Origin: JBDUDK01 sp040002995
Lineage (GTDB): Bacteria; Actinomycetota; Acidimicrobiia; Acidimicrobiales; Ilumatobacteraceae
Direction of reading: 5' to 3'
Assembly: GCA_040002995.1 (NCBI GenBank)
Contig: JBDUDK010000071.1
Span: 1-49,469 of the forward strand
Length of the DNA stretch: 49,469 nucleotides
This document shows, piece by piece, positions 1 to 8,351 of this stretch (positions are counted from its first letter, which is position 1; every line of letters starts with the position of its first letter). The notes below the pieces were generated by a model. The model made no database searches, was not told the DNA's origin, and saw only the letters and a list, made by a program, of their open reading frames with translations. The position numbers were made by a program, and so were the translations under genes.

Positions 1-2079
1 CGGACCACCTCCGAGAAGGCGCACGAATCGACCGACGCGCAGCTGATTGCGACCTACCTGGTGCGAGATGCTCAGTCCGCGGGAGGCTCAAATCCCGGTA
101 CGGGTTTGCCCGACCCGTCGCTCGGCGTCGGTACCGATGCGGCCGGCTGCGGCAGCTCGACCGGTCTCGTGGTCAGGTTCAAGTGGATCGACCGTTCGCA
201 ACTCGGCCCGCAGTACGTGCACACGAACGTCGCGACGTACACGGTCGACAGCGTCACCCACGGGCTCACCCGTCACCTTTGCGTCGACGGCGGGACCGCG
301 GCCGACGTCACACTCGGTACGCGAGTGGCGAGCGCAGTGTGCTCGAGCCCTTCGCCATGTACCGGCTTCCCGCGATCGGTCACGCTCCAACTGACGGCAA
401 CCAACAACCCTCCCAACGGATCCACGTTCAACTACTCGCTCAGTGCTGCACTCCGATCACAGAGCGAGGATTTCCCGGATACCGGCACGGCCAGCCGCGT
501 GCTCATCGCGCTGATGGCGCTCGGTAACCCGACATGCCTTAACGGCACGACCGGCGTCGCGGCGAGCGGCCACCCGAACGTGACGGTCTACGGAAACGTC
601 ATCGACGACGGTGTCGACGCTCCGGGCTGCACTGCCCTGAGTGTCAGCGGCGGCGCACAGCTGGCAGTTTCGGGCGGCACCAAACAGGTCGCGCCCGGCG
701 GCACCTGCTCCGGGACGAGTGGATGCATCACCCTGCCGGGCCCGCTCAACGACCCCTTCGCAACGCTTCCCCCTCCGGCTGGTACATGCGGTGCCGGCCC
801 CAACCCTCCCCTCGCCGGTGGCCACTACCAACCGGGCGTCTACCGGACTGATCCAGCGATCACCGTGACGGCGATTTTTGATTCCGGCGTGTACTTCTTC
901 TGCAACGGCTTCTCGGCATCCGCCGCCGCAAACCTCAGCGGCAACGGGGTGCTCTTCTACGTCGCGGGAGGCGCGCTGTCGATCTCAGGCCAGTCAGAGG
1001 TGACCCTCACCTCCGCGATCTCAGGGCCGTATGCCAACGTGCTTCTCTGGGTGAAAACCGCCCAGACTTTCGCTGTGGGTGGGGGAACGTCGGTTCAGTC
1101 CTACGCCGGCTTCCTTTATGCCCCGTTGTCACAGGTTCAACTCACCGGCGGTTCCGGGGCGGTGCTGGGCGGCATCATTGCAAAGACGATCGTTTTCTTG
1201 GGCGGCGGTGGCGGTGGGCAATTCACCCTCGGAAGTCCGCCCGTGTCGGTCACGACGACTTCGCTGAAGGCTGCGACTCAGGGTCAGATCGGCTACTCCC
1301 AGACCCTTGCCTCAACTGGTGGCACGGCCCCCATCACGTGGAGCATTACAAGCGGGTCGCTTCCGAATGGGCTCACGTTGGACGCGGCCGCCGGGGTGAT
1401 CTCGGGCAACGTGAGCGGCACCGCCACGTCGCAAACCTTCACCGTGCGGGCCACTGATGCCGATGGCAACGCGGGCACCAAGTCGCTCACCATCACGGTG
1501 AACCCACCCCCGTCGGTCACGACAACTTCGTTGATCGGCGGTGCGGACGGTTCGCTTTATTCCGAGGCCTTGGGCGCCGGCGGCGGGACCGGTGGCTACA
1601 CCTGGTCGCTGGCGTCGGGCGCCCTGCCCACGTGGGCGACTCTCGACACCTCGACCGGCGTGATCTCCGGCACCCCGAACGGCACTGGGACCACCTCGGG
1701 GCTGCGGTTCAGAGTGAGGGACTCGAACAACGTGGCGGCGACTTCGGCGTCGTTATCGATCACGATCACTAACCCGGGCACAACCGTCACCGTGACCGAG
1801 ACAGCTGGCAGCGGGCAGAAAGAGGTCTTTAGCGGAACCACCACCGGGAACACAGGAACACTCACGGTCAATATCTACGCGGGGAGCGCCGCTTCGGGAG
1901 CGATGGTCCAGACGTACTCAACAACGACGTTCTTCGGGGCGGCTTCGCCGTTCAACTGGTCGATCACGACCGGCAATGAGCTGACGGCCGGGTCAACCTA
2001 TACAGCCCGAGCAACACAGGTCGACGGTACTGGTAATAACAGCACCAACGCTCCGACCGTGACATTCATCGCCAACTGA
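1..2079 (+). CDS. Prepilin-like surface protein with putative Ig (He_PIG) repeats, 5' truncated
   Basis: The frame is open from the first base, so the gene starts outside the window; 692 residues are visible. The opening residues (ESTDAQLIATYLVRDAQSAG) resemble the region after the N-terminal helix of PilW-like minor pilins in Actinobacteria. The middle (about 170-410) is Gly/Ser-rich with GVYFF, GNGVLFYV and GGIIAKTIVF strands, like beta-rich passengers of pilus-assembly proteins. Two putative Ig modules follow (about 413-505 and 505-595), each with the PxGLTLD/PTWATLD...GVISG pattern of He_PIG, then a last beta domain (about 595-692). No sorting motif or membrane helix is seen at the C-terminus. 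It is probably exported and involved in pili or adhesion. The prepilin signal cannot be checked because it lies outside the window. Confidence 0.7.
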   Translation, partial: RTTSEKAHESTDAQLIATYLVRDAQSAGGSNPGTGLPDPSLGVGTDAAGCGSSTGLVVRFKWIDRSQLGPQYVHTNVATYTVDSVTHGLTRHLCVDGGTAADVTLGTRVASAVCSSPSPCTGFPRSVTLQLTATNNPPNGSTFNYSLSAALRSQSEDFPDTGTASRVLIALMALGNPTCLNGTTGVAASGHPNVTVYGNVIDDGVDAPGCTALSVSGGAQLAVSGGTKQVAPGGTCSGTSGCITLPGPLNDPFATLPPPAGTCGAGPNPPLAGGHYQPGVYRTDPAITVTAIFDSGVYFFCNGFSASAAANLSGNGVLFYVAGGALSISGQSEVTLTSAISGPYANVLLWVKTAQTFAVGGGTSVQSYAGFLYAPLSQVQLTGGSGAVLGGIIAKTIVFLGGGGGGQFTLGSPPVSVTTTSLKAATQGQIGYSQTLASTGGTAPITWSITSGSLPNGLTLDAAAGVISGNVSGTATSQTFTVRATDADGNAGTKSLTITVNPPPSVTTTSLIGGADGSLYSEALGAGGGTGGYTWSLASGALPTWATLDTSTGVISGTPNGTGTTSGLRFRVRDSNNVAATSASLSITITNPGTTVTVTETAGSGQKEVFSGTTTGNTGTLTVNIYAGSAASGAMVQTYSTTTFFGAASPFNWSITTGNELTAGSTYTARATQVDGTGNNSTNAPTVTFIAN

Positions 2080-2090
2080 GAAGGCCGTCC

Positions 2091-2231
2091 TCAGGGCACG
2101 TAGACGTTCCGGATCACCTCCTCGATCGTCGTCACGTCGGTCTCCACCCAGGCGGCTTCACGGCTGACGGAGCGCATGCCTTGCTTGATGTTCGCAAGCC
2201 GCCCGATCGGGTGGTCGTTCGGCGAGGAGTT
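2091..2231 (-). pseudogene. Orphan C-terminal fragment of a PilB/GspE-type secretion ATPase
   Basis: The minus strand reads 46 codons to a TGA at 2093-2091, bounded upstream by an in-frame stop at 2234-2232. The translation contains IKQGMRSVSREAAW and VTTIEEVIRNVYVP. This matches the usual end of type II/IV secretion ATPases (GMR-x-L...VTTIEEVxRV). Walker A/B and the zinc-binding region are absent, and no usable start with a ribosome site is present. It lies 11 bp after the convergent prepilin-like gene, so it looks like the remnant of a pilus ATPase left by deletion or rearrangement. Assignment rests on about 30 residues. Confidence 0.5.
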
Positions 2232-2240
2232 TCACGCGCG

Positions 2241-2246
2241 TACCGT
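2241..2246 (+). promoter_or_regulatory. -10 element for leaderless start of the PLD gene
   Basis: TACCGT lies 6 nt before the ATG at 2253, placing the expected transcription start at or next to the start codon. No Shine-Dalgarno sequence precedes the ATG. Confidence 0.45.
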
Positions 2247-2252
2247 TAACCG

Positions 2253-3857
2253 ATGGACCTCGAGGACTGGTTCCTGACCGTTGAAGAGCGGGGCAACCCG
2301 AGCACGTTGCTCGACCTGAGACGGCGGACGGGCGAGGCGTGGACCACCGGAAACCGCGTCGAGGTGCTCGTCGATGGCGATGAGTACTTCCGGCGGCTGT
2401 ACCGGGTGTTGTGCTCGCTCGGCCCAGACGATTGGGCGCATTTCACCGACTGGGAGGGCGACGCCGACGAACTGCTCGCGGGGCCCGGCACCGAGGTGGG
2501 CCGCGTGCTGGCGGAGGCGGCGCGGCGAGGCGTCGACGTCCGGGGGCTTCTGTGGCGTTCGCACCCGCGGCAGGCGCATTTCGCAGAGCAGGACAACGTC
2601 GGCTTCACCAAAACCGTTGATGAGGCCGGCGGCGAGGTGCTCCTCGATGAGCGCGTGCGCCGAGGTGGTAGTCACCATCAGAAGCTCGTGATCGCGCGGC
2701 ATGGCGAGGGCAGCGACCGCGACGTCGCCTACGCCGGCGGCATCGATTTGTGTCATGGCCGCCACGACGACCCCCGCCACGGCGGCGACGTGCAGGCGAT
2801 CGACATCGCCGCGCCCTACGGGCCTCGACCTCCGTGGCACGACATGCAACTCGAGGTGCACGGCCCGGCCATCGGAGATCTCAGCTACACCTTCCGCGAG
2901 CGATGGGAGGATCCGACTCCGCTCGACCACCGCAACCCGTGGCGCCGCGCCATCCGGCATTTCACGAAACAGCCGAGGCAGCCCGACCCGCTGCCGCCCG
3001 AGCGCGATGACCCGCCGCCGTGCGGTCCTCATGCCGTACAGGTGGTGCGCACGTACCCCGCTAAACGACCGCGCTATCCATTCGCACCTCAGGGTGAACG
3101 GAGCGTCGCCCGCGCCTATCTCAAGGCCATTGGCCGGGCGCGGAGCCTCGTTTACTTGGAAGACCAGTATTTGTGGTCGATCGACGCCGCTCACGCGCTC
3201 GCCGACGCGCTCCAGCGTCATCCTGCGCTGCGCGTTATCGCGGTGGTGCCGCGGTTTGCGGACCGTGATGCGCGCGGCACCCGTGCGGCCGCGAGCATCG
3301 GACGTGCGTACCTCACGGAGATCCTCCGCCGCGCGGGCGGCGATCGAGTAACGGTGTACGACCTCGAGAACGAAGCGGGGACGCCCATCTACGTGCACGC
3401 CAAGGTATGCGTGATCGACGACGTGTGGGCGGTCGTGGGCTCCGACAACTTGAACCGTCGCTCCTGGACCCACGATTCCGAGATCTCGTGTTCAGTGATC
3501 GACACGACCCCGGACGATCGCGAACCGGTCGATCCCGGTGGGCTTGGCGACGGCGCGCGCCTGCTCGCGCGCGAGACACGCCTGCGCCTGTGGCGTGAAC
3601 ACACCGGACGCGCCGCCGACGACGACGGCGATCTGTGCGATCCGGTCACCGGCTACGACGCCCTCCTCCGCTCGGCGGACGAACTCGATCGGTGGCACGC
3701 CGCGGGCGGGCAGGGGCCGCGCCCGCCCGGCCACCTGCGCAAGCACCCCCCCGAGCACGTGAGCGTCTGGGCCCGCTGGTGGGCGCAAACCATTCACCGG
3801 GTCGTGCTCGATCCGGACGGACGCCCCCGTCGACTGGCACGCGCCGGACGGTATTGA
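2253..3857 (+). CDS. Phospholipase D-like phosphodiesterase
   Basis: The 534-residue protein carries two HKD half-sites of the PLD superfamily, which hydrolyses or transfers phosphodiesters through a phospho-His intermediate. Site 1 is HHQKLVIAR (H142, K144), where the usual Asp of HxKxxxxD is Arg. Site 2 is complete (YVHAKVCVIDD: H382, K384, D389), followed by GSDNLNRRSW. GGSHH and the N-rich tail after site 2 are typical of bacterial PLD and cardiolipin synthase-like enzymes. There is no signal peptide or membrane helix, so it is predicted cytosolic or peripheral. Substrate unknown. A leaderless -10 supports the ATG. Confidence 0.85.
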   Translation: MDLEDWFLTVEERGNPSTLLDLRRRTGEAWTTGNRVEVLVDGDEYFRRLYRVLCSLGPDDWAHFTDWEGDADELLAGPGTEVGRVLAEAARRGVDVRGLLWRSHPRQAHFAEQDNVGFTKTVDEAGGEVLLDERVRRGGSHHQKLVIARHGEGSDRDVAYAGGIDLCHGRHDDPRHGGDVQAIDIAAPYGPRPPWHDMQLEVHGPAIGDLSYTFRERWEDPTPLDHRNPWRRAIRHFTKQPRQPDPLPPERDDPPPCGPHAVQVVRTYPAKRPRYPFAPQGERSVARAYLKAIGRARSLVYLEDQYLWSIDAAHALADALQRHPALRVIAVVPRFADRDARGTRAAASIGRAYLTEILRRAGGDRVTVYDLENEAGTPIYVHAKVCVIDDVWAVVGSDNLNRRSWTHDSEISCSVIDTTPDDREPVDPGGLGDGARLLARETRLRLWREHTGRAADDDGDLCDPVTGYDALLRSADELDRWHAAGGQGPRPPGHLRKHPPEHVSVWARWWAQTIHRVVLDPDGRPRRLARAGRY

Positions 3858-3878
3858 GACCGACTGCAGGGGGGTCCC

Positions 3879-4658
3879 ATGGACTGGGGTGTCGGCCGCC
3901 ATGAGATATTTGCGGAGCTGCTTTTGCCCGCCGCGGTCGCCGTCGTCCGTGCGGCCACCCTGAAAGGCGGCGAACGCGTTCTCGACCTCGGTTGCGGAAC
4001 CGGGAACGCGGCATTGCTCGCAGCCGAGCAAGGTGCCCGCGTCAAAGGGGTTGATCCTGCCCCGCGATTGCTGGAGGTCGCTCGGACGAGGGCCGCGAAC
4101 CTCGGTTACGACATCGAGTTCCTCGCTGGCGATGCGGCATCGCTGCCCGTGGAGAACGCCAGTCTCGATGTCGTCGTATCTGTGTTCGGTGTGATCTTCG
4201 CGCCCGATGCACCCGCCGCCGCCGAAGAGACGGCCCGCGTGCTTGCTTCGGACGGACGCATCGTCTTGACCGCATGGGTCCCGGGTGGAGCCCTCATTGA
4301 GATGCGCCGCGTCGTTGCCGAAACCATGAGGCAAGCCCTAGGCGCCCCAGCGGGACCAGAGCCGTTCGCCTGGCACGATCTCGGATCGCTGTCCGCCTTG
4401 TTCACGCCCTACGGCTTTCGCGTCGCCCTAGACGAACATCGGCTGGCCTTCACCGCGCCGTCAGCGCGTGAGTTTCTCGAGCAGGAGACGCGAGATCATC
4501 CGCTCACCGTGTCGAGCCTCGCCAAACTCGAGCCGATGGGCCAAGGCGCGGCGCTGCGTGAGCGCATGCTGGAGATCCTGCAGAACGGGAACGAGGACCC
4601 AGACGGCTTCCGCGTCACCCGGCATTACATCGTTGCCACCGCGCAACGTCAGGCGTAG
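3879..4658 (+). CDS. Class I SAM-dependent methyltransferase
   Basis: The 259-residue protein has motif I of Rossmann-fold methyltransferases (VLDLGCGTGNAALLA, about 34-48), the acidic end of strand 2 (GVDPA) and motif IV-like FLAGDAASLP followed by LDVVVSVFGVIF. This is the UbiE/Coq5-like Methyltransf_11/25 architecture. The acceptor is not predictable. AGGGGGG lies just before the ATG. The gene follows the PLD gene by 21 bp and may be cotranscribed with it. Its end overlaps the convergent LLM oxidoreductase by 10 bp. Confidence 0.82.
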   Translation: MDWGVGRHEIFAELLLPAAVAVVRAATLKGGERVLDLGCGTGNAALLAAEQGARVKGVDPAPRLLEVARTRAANLGYDIEFLAGDAASLPVENASLDVVVSVFGVIFAPDAPAAAEETARVLASDGRIVLTAWVPGGALIEMRRVVAETMRQALGAPAGPEPFAWHDLGSLSALFTPYGFRVALDEHRLAFTAPSAREFLEQETRDHPLTVSSLAKLEPMGQGAALRERMLEILQNGNEDPDGFRVTRHYIVATAQRQA

Positions 4659-5677
4659 CCGTTCACGATTGGTTCTAGGTCTTTGGGTGCCGCGCCGTGG
4701 AGGATGACGCCGTCGGCGCCGAGGTCGAACTGGTGACGAATGGCAGCCACGCATTGCGCGGGGGTTCCCGTTGCGGCGACCGACATCCACTCCTCAGGAA
4801 TGAGCGTGGCCACGTGCTCGAGTTGCTCGGTGGTGGCGGTGTCGTCGAGAAGGCCAGCGAAACCGGCGACGAGTGGGTCGGCACGGAAGCGGCTGAGCAC
4901 AGCAGGGTCCCAGTTGTTGGTCTTCACCAATAAGTCCCCGTACACCTGAAGGTAGGTGGCCATGCGCCCCACCGTTTTCTTCAGCCGGACCTCGGTGGCC
5001 AGATGGTCGCCGATGGTGGCCAAGCACGACCACACCTTGACCGACGACGGGTCGCGGCCGGCGCGTTCGGCCGCTTCTTTCACGGTGGCGATACAGCGCT
5101 GTGTCGTTTCGTCGGTGAAGAACGTGTGCAGAACGACCTGGTCGAACGCGCGGCCCGCGAGTTTCTGTGTATTGGGGCCGAACGCCGCGATGCCCATCGG
5201 GATGTTCTCGTCGAAGCTGGAGTCCAAACGCAGGAACGGGAAGCGACCGGCCGGGCCGTCGTGGTTGACGATGGTCTCGCCCCGCCACAAGCGCCGCATC
5301 AGCCCGGCGAAATCCTCCATCTGTGCGGTGGTGATCGGCGGTAGACCGATGGCGCGCCACAGGGATTCGATACCCCTGCCGATACCGAGCGTGAAGCGGC
5401 CTTCCGTGAGGCGGTGCATCGTGGTGGCATATGCCGCCGTCACCAGAGGATGTCGGGTGCTGTGATTGGTGGCGGCCGTGGCGATCCGGATGCGAGTAGA
5501 CACCGCGGCGGCCGCTCCGGAGAGTGTGGCCGCCTCCTTGATATTGAGGCGTTCGGAGATGAACACCCAGCCGAAACCGAGCCGTTCGCCGTCGCGCACC
5601 TCCTCAATCAGATCGCGCGGGGAGCGCGGTGCACCTGCCAACGCATAGAAGCCCAGATTTTCTCGGACCTCGATCAC
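4649..5677 (-). CDS. LLM-class F420-dependent oxidoreductase (TIGR03857-like)
   Basis: The 342-residue protein is a luciferase-like TIM-barrel monooxygenase. It shows RENLGFYALAG, DGERLGFGWVFISER, the TNHSTRHPLVTA segment, LTEGRFTLGIGRG and a C-terminal GTPAQCVAAIRHQFDLGADGV element that closes the barrel. These fit the actinobacterial F420-dependent subfamily first defined around MSMEG_2249. The GTG at 5677 is preferred because GGAGGAG lies 8 nt upstream; upstream in-frame starts lack a ribosome site. The substrate is unknown. The FrhB-like protein at 11 kb also points to F420 use. Confidence 0.85.
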   Translation of the reverse strand: MIEVRENLGFYALAGAPRSPRDLIEEVRDGERLGFGWVFISERLNIKEAATLSGAAAAVSTRIRIATAATNHSTRHPLVTAAYATTMHRLTEGRFTLGIGRGIESLWRAIGLPPITTAQMEDFAGLMRRLWRGETIVNHDGPAGRFPFLRLDSSFDENIPMGIAAFGPNTQKLAGRAFDQVVLHTFFTDETTQRCIATVKEAAERAGRDPSSVKVWSCLATIGDHLATEVRLKKTVGRMATYLQVYGDLLVKTNNWDPAVLSRFRADPLVAGFAGLLDDTATTEQLEHVATLIPEEWMSVAATGTPAQCVAAIRHQFDLGADGVILHGAAPKDLEPIVNGYA

Positions 5678-5773
5678 TAGTGACTCCTCCTCACAACGAT
5701 CGTCTGGAGAAGCTTGGTATGGCCGGCTTACCGGCGGGGAACTCAAGCAGAGACCCCGAAGGAAGGAAACACC

Positions 5774-5854
5774 GTGTACATCGGAATAGGAACCGTCGTT
5801 GTGATCTTGGCCATCATTCTCATCGTCATGATGATGAGACGGAGAGTCGTCTAG
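5774..5854 (+). CDS. Small single-pass membrane peptide (26 aa)
   Basis: A GTG at 5774 follows GAAGGAAGGA at 5-10 nt and opens a 26-codon frame ending in TAG. The product begins MYIGIGTVVVIL, runs through one hydrophobic helix of about 17 residues, and ends MMRRRVV, giving a positive-inside C-terminus. A good ribosome site plus this composition argue for a real membrane peptide. Similar one-helix peptides starting MY-x-(S/G)-x-GT are common in Actinobacteria, but I cannot name a function. It shares a 277 bp gap with divergent promoter sequence for the LLM gene. Confidence 0.55.
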   Translation: MYIGIGTVVVILAIILIVMMMRRRVV

Positions 5855-5954
5855 TTACTGCTCGGCCGGGCGCCCTAAGGCCCCCGGCATTCGTCGAGTT
5901 GCTAACGCTTCAATCCTCGGTCCTGGGCTGATGGCAAGCGTGCCGTAACCGCTC

Positions 5955-6701
5955 TCAGCCAAGCGTTGCCCAGAAGTCCTCGAGCACGCGCGCGCCTCGC
6001 GTGGGGTCTTGGAGCATCCACCAATGGCCCAGGCCGTCGAGAAGTTCCGTGCGGGCACCGAGCCGCGCCGCCTGCCGGATGGGTTTATCGGTACCGCCGG
6101 TGAAGGGGTCGTCAGACGGCACGATCACCAAACCGGGCCGAGCCCGAGCCGCCTCCGCGTCGCGGCCCCACTCGATCATTCCCGGCTGCGCCGCCGACCG
6201 GTACAGGGCCAGGATGCAGCGGCCCATCTCCTCGTCGGCCGCCTCGGCGAATGCACGCGCCGCGTCACCGCTCATCCCCACCGACTCGTAGAGGGCCACG
6301 GTGTCTTCGACGGGTTGCGCGAGCGCGTCGACGAAGTACTGCTCGCCCGCGCCGGGCGTCTGCCAGATCTGCGCGAAGTCGTGCCACACGTAGTCGGGAT
6401 CGAAAAGACCCGCGACGTCGCTCACCCAGCTCCGCAACAGTTCGGGCCGAGTGCACGCCACGCGGAGCACGAATCCACCTCCCCAGTCGTGGCCCACAAG
6501 ATCGACGGGCTCACCGATGGCTTCGAGTTCGGCGACGAGCCACGCGACGTACTCTTCCTTGGTCGCGTTGAAACCGGCGGGCGCCTTGACGCCGAATCCG
6601 GGGAGACGCGGTGCGATCACGTCGGACCGCTTCAAGTGGGCGCGAACAGGGTCCCAAACCGCCGGGGTCTCGGGGTTTCCGTGGACGAGCACAGCCGGCA
6701 T
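5955..6701 (-). CDS. Alpha/beta-fold hydrolase (haloalkane dehalogenase/epoxide hydrolase-like)
   Basis: The 248-residue protein has the oxyanion segment VLVHGNPETPAVWD and a nucleophile elbow VGHDWGGG with Asp72 instead of Ser, as in haloalkane dehalogenases and epoxide hydrolases. The histidine is in GLGHWWMLQDP (H226). A cap domain spans about 110-180. With the Asp nucleophile, an ester-intermediate hydrolysis is likely; dehalogenase versus epoxide hydrolase cannot be decided by eye. The start at 6701 is chosen because TACTGT lies 6 nt upstream; the longer frame to 6839 has Arg-rich, non-family sequence. Confidence 0.8.
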   Translation of the reverse strand: MPAVLVHGNPETPAVWDPVRAHLKRSDVIAPRLPGFGVKAPAGFNATKEEYVAWLVAELEAIGEPVDLVGHDWGGGFVLRVACTRPELLRSWVSDVAGLFDPDYVWHDFAQIWQTPGAGEQYFVDALAQPVEDTVALYESVGMSGDAARAFAEAADEEMGRCILALYRSAAQPGMIEWGRDAEAARARPGLVIVPSDDPFTGGTDKPIRQAARLGARTELLDGLGHWWMLQDPTRGARVLEDFWATLG

Positions 6702-6707
6702 TCGTGG

Positions 6708-6713
6708 ACAGTA
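6708..6713 (-). promoter_or_regulatory. -10 element for leaderless start of the hydrolase gene
   Basis: Minus-strand TACTGT with a 6 nt spacer to the ATG at 6701. Confidence 0.45.
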
Positions 6714-6819
6714 CCGCCGAGTCCTCGCCGGGATGTCAGCCGTCCGCGACCGATGATGCGACGATGACGCCAGCGTCTCGCGCTCCAGCTTTTTGTCGCA
6801 TCGAGCGGAGCGTGGTGGT

Positions 6820-6854
6820 GGGGGGTACTCCCCAAACACCCGGTGGTTCCCCCC
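6820..6854. repeat. G/C-run inverted repeat in a divergent intergenic region
   Basis: Six G (6820-6825) face six C (6849-6854). Between them lie GGGG-TACT-CCCC (6822-6833) and CACC-C-GGTG (6837-6845), so alternative hairpins are possible. It sits in the 200 bp between the hydrolase and the GGDEF gene and could be a regulator site or a 5' leader structure. No known element is recognised. Confidence 0.3.
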
Positions 6855-6902
6855 TAGGACCGCGTGTCACACTTGGCGACGGAGGGTGACGAGGGCGGAC
6901 AG

Positions 6903-8336
6903 ATGAGTGACGAGGTATGGCGCGGAGGCCAGACCGGGCGGGATGATCCCGACCCGAACTGGGCGCGCCTGCGTGAGCTGCTGAAGCGTCACCCTGAACC
7001 TCGCGCGCTCACATTCGACAGCGACGGCAATCTCGTCGTCACCGAAGGCTCCGCCGACACGGAGCGTGGTCAAGCGGCCGAGCGCGACGCACTCGCCGAG
7101 CTGCTCGCCACGAACGAGATCGTCGTCTTGGTCGGCGCCGACCGGCGGATCCTCGTTGGCAACCAGCCGGCGGCCCAGGCTCTGGGGATGACCGTCGAGG
7201 GCCTCCGCGGTCGCGATCTGCTCGAAGGCATAGAGCCGTCGACGCGAGAAGCGCTGTCGGCCCGCTTCGCGCTCGGACTCGGACGGCCGGGAGCGACGAG
7301 CCAGCTCGTCACCGTGCCGGTTCGCCGTGACGACGGCACCACCGTCTGGCTGGAGGGCCGAGCCACCAACTACGTCACCGATCCCGCCATCGGCGGGGTT
7401 CTCGTACGCGCCCACGACGTCACCGCCGACCGCCGCACGGTTCCCGTCGTCGACGCGTCTTCGTTGCTCGAAGCGATCTTCGAACACGCGCCCGTTGGCA
7501 CGCTCGTGCTGGCGCCCGATAGCGCGATCGTCACGGTGAACCCGGCGTTGTGCAGTCTCGTGGACCGCACCGCCGAAGAACTCCTCGGGCAGCTCGTGAC
7601 GGCGATTATTCACCCCGACGATGTGGCCACGTTCGCGACCCTGCACCAGCGCGCGGTCCAAGACGGCGAGGGCTACGCGCACGAAATGCGTTTCGTCCGC
7701 CCGAACGGCGACGAAGTCTGGACACTCGTCGCCGCGGCGCCACCGGTCACCGCCAGCGAACGGGCCTACGTGATCAATCAGGTTGTCGATATCAGCGATG
7801 CCAAGCGCATCGAAGGCGAGCTCGCCCACGCGGCCACGCACGATTCGCTTACCAGCCTGCCCAATCGGGCGATGCTCTTTGACCGCCTCGGCCAGGCGCT
7901 GGCCCGTCAGCAGCGTCACGACGGCGTCGTGGCGGTGCTCTTCTTGGACCTCGATCGTCTGAAGCCCGTCAACGACAAGCTCGGTCACGCGGCGGGCGAC
8001 TCAGTGCTGCGTGAGGCGGCGCGCCGGCTCGTGCGCGCCGTGCGGCCCACGGACACGGTGGCCCGTTTCGGTGGTGACGAGTTCGTGGTGGTGTGCACCG
8101 ACCTCACGGTCTCCTCCGACGTCGACGCAGTCGCCGATCGCATCCTCAGAGCGTTCGACGAGCCCGTCGACGCCGACGGCATCGGCGTGACGATCGGCGT
8201 GTCGGTCGGACTCGCCGTCCTTTATCCCAATACGGCGGCGGGGGCCGAGGCACTACTCGCCGCCGCCGACGAAGCGATGTACCGCGCGAAAGCCGCAGGG
8301 CGAGGACGCATCGAACGAATCGACATTCCCCACTGA
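6903..8336 (+). CDS. PAS-PAS-GGDEF diguanylate cyclase
   Basis: The 477-residue soluble protein makes c-di-GMP from two GTP. Two PAS-like sensor domains occupy about 70-165 and 180-300 (second: IFEHAPVGTLVLAPDSAIVTVN, then IHPDDVATF). The GGDEF domain spans about 310-470 with DLDRLKPVND, LGHAAGD and an intact GGDEF at 390-394. An RxxD inhibitory site (RPTD, 381-384) lies five residues before it, so product feedback is expected. The ATG at 6903 follows GAGGG; a GTG at 6864 in the same frame is an alternative. The gene is convergent with kynureninase. Confidence 0.9.
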   Translation: MSDEVWRGGQTGRDDPDPNWARLRELLKRHPEPRALTFDSDGNLVVTEGSADTERGQAAERDALAELLATNEIVVLVGADRRILVGNQPAAQALGMTVEGLRGRDLLEGIEPSTREALSARFALGLGRPGATSQLVTVPVRRDDGTTVWLEGRATNYVTDPAIGGVLVRAHDVTADRRTVPVVDASSLLEAIFEHAPVGTLVLAPDSAIVTVNPALCSLVDRTAEELLGQLVTAIIHPDDVATFATLHQRAVQDGEGYAHEMRFVRPNGDEVWTLVAAAPPVTASERAYVINQVVDISDAKRIEGELAHAATHDSLTSLPNRAMLFDRLGQALARQQRHDGVVAVLFLDLDRLKPVNDKLGHAAGDSVLREAARRLVRAVRPTDTVARFGGDEFVVVCTDLTVSSDVDAVADRILRAFDEPVDADGIGVTIGVSVGLAVLYPNTAAGAEALLAAADEAMYRAKAAGRGRIERIDIPH

Positions 8337-8337
8337 T

Positions 8338-8347
8338 GTGGCGCCAC
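8338..8347. repeat. 10-bp palindrome between convergent genes
   Basis: GTGGCGCCAC lies between the stops of the GGDEF gene and kynureninase. It is too short and lacks a T-run to be called a terminator with confidence. Confidence 0.25.
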
Positions 8348-8351
8348 TAAT

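Noticed and set aside
2232..3473. Long minus-strand frame (413 codons) antisense to the PLD gene
   Set aside because: Composition is Arg/Val/His-rich shadow sequence; the plus strand carries both HKD motifs.
8338..8347. GTGGCGCCAC as a bidirectional terminator
   Set aside because: Ten-bp self-complementary site with no loop and no T-run; kept only as a palindrome.
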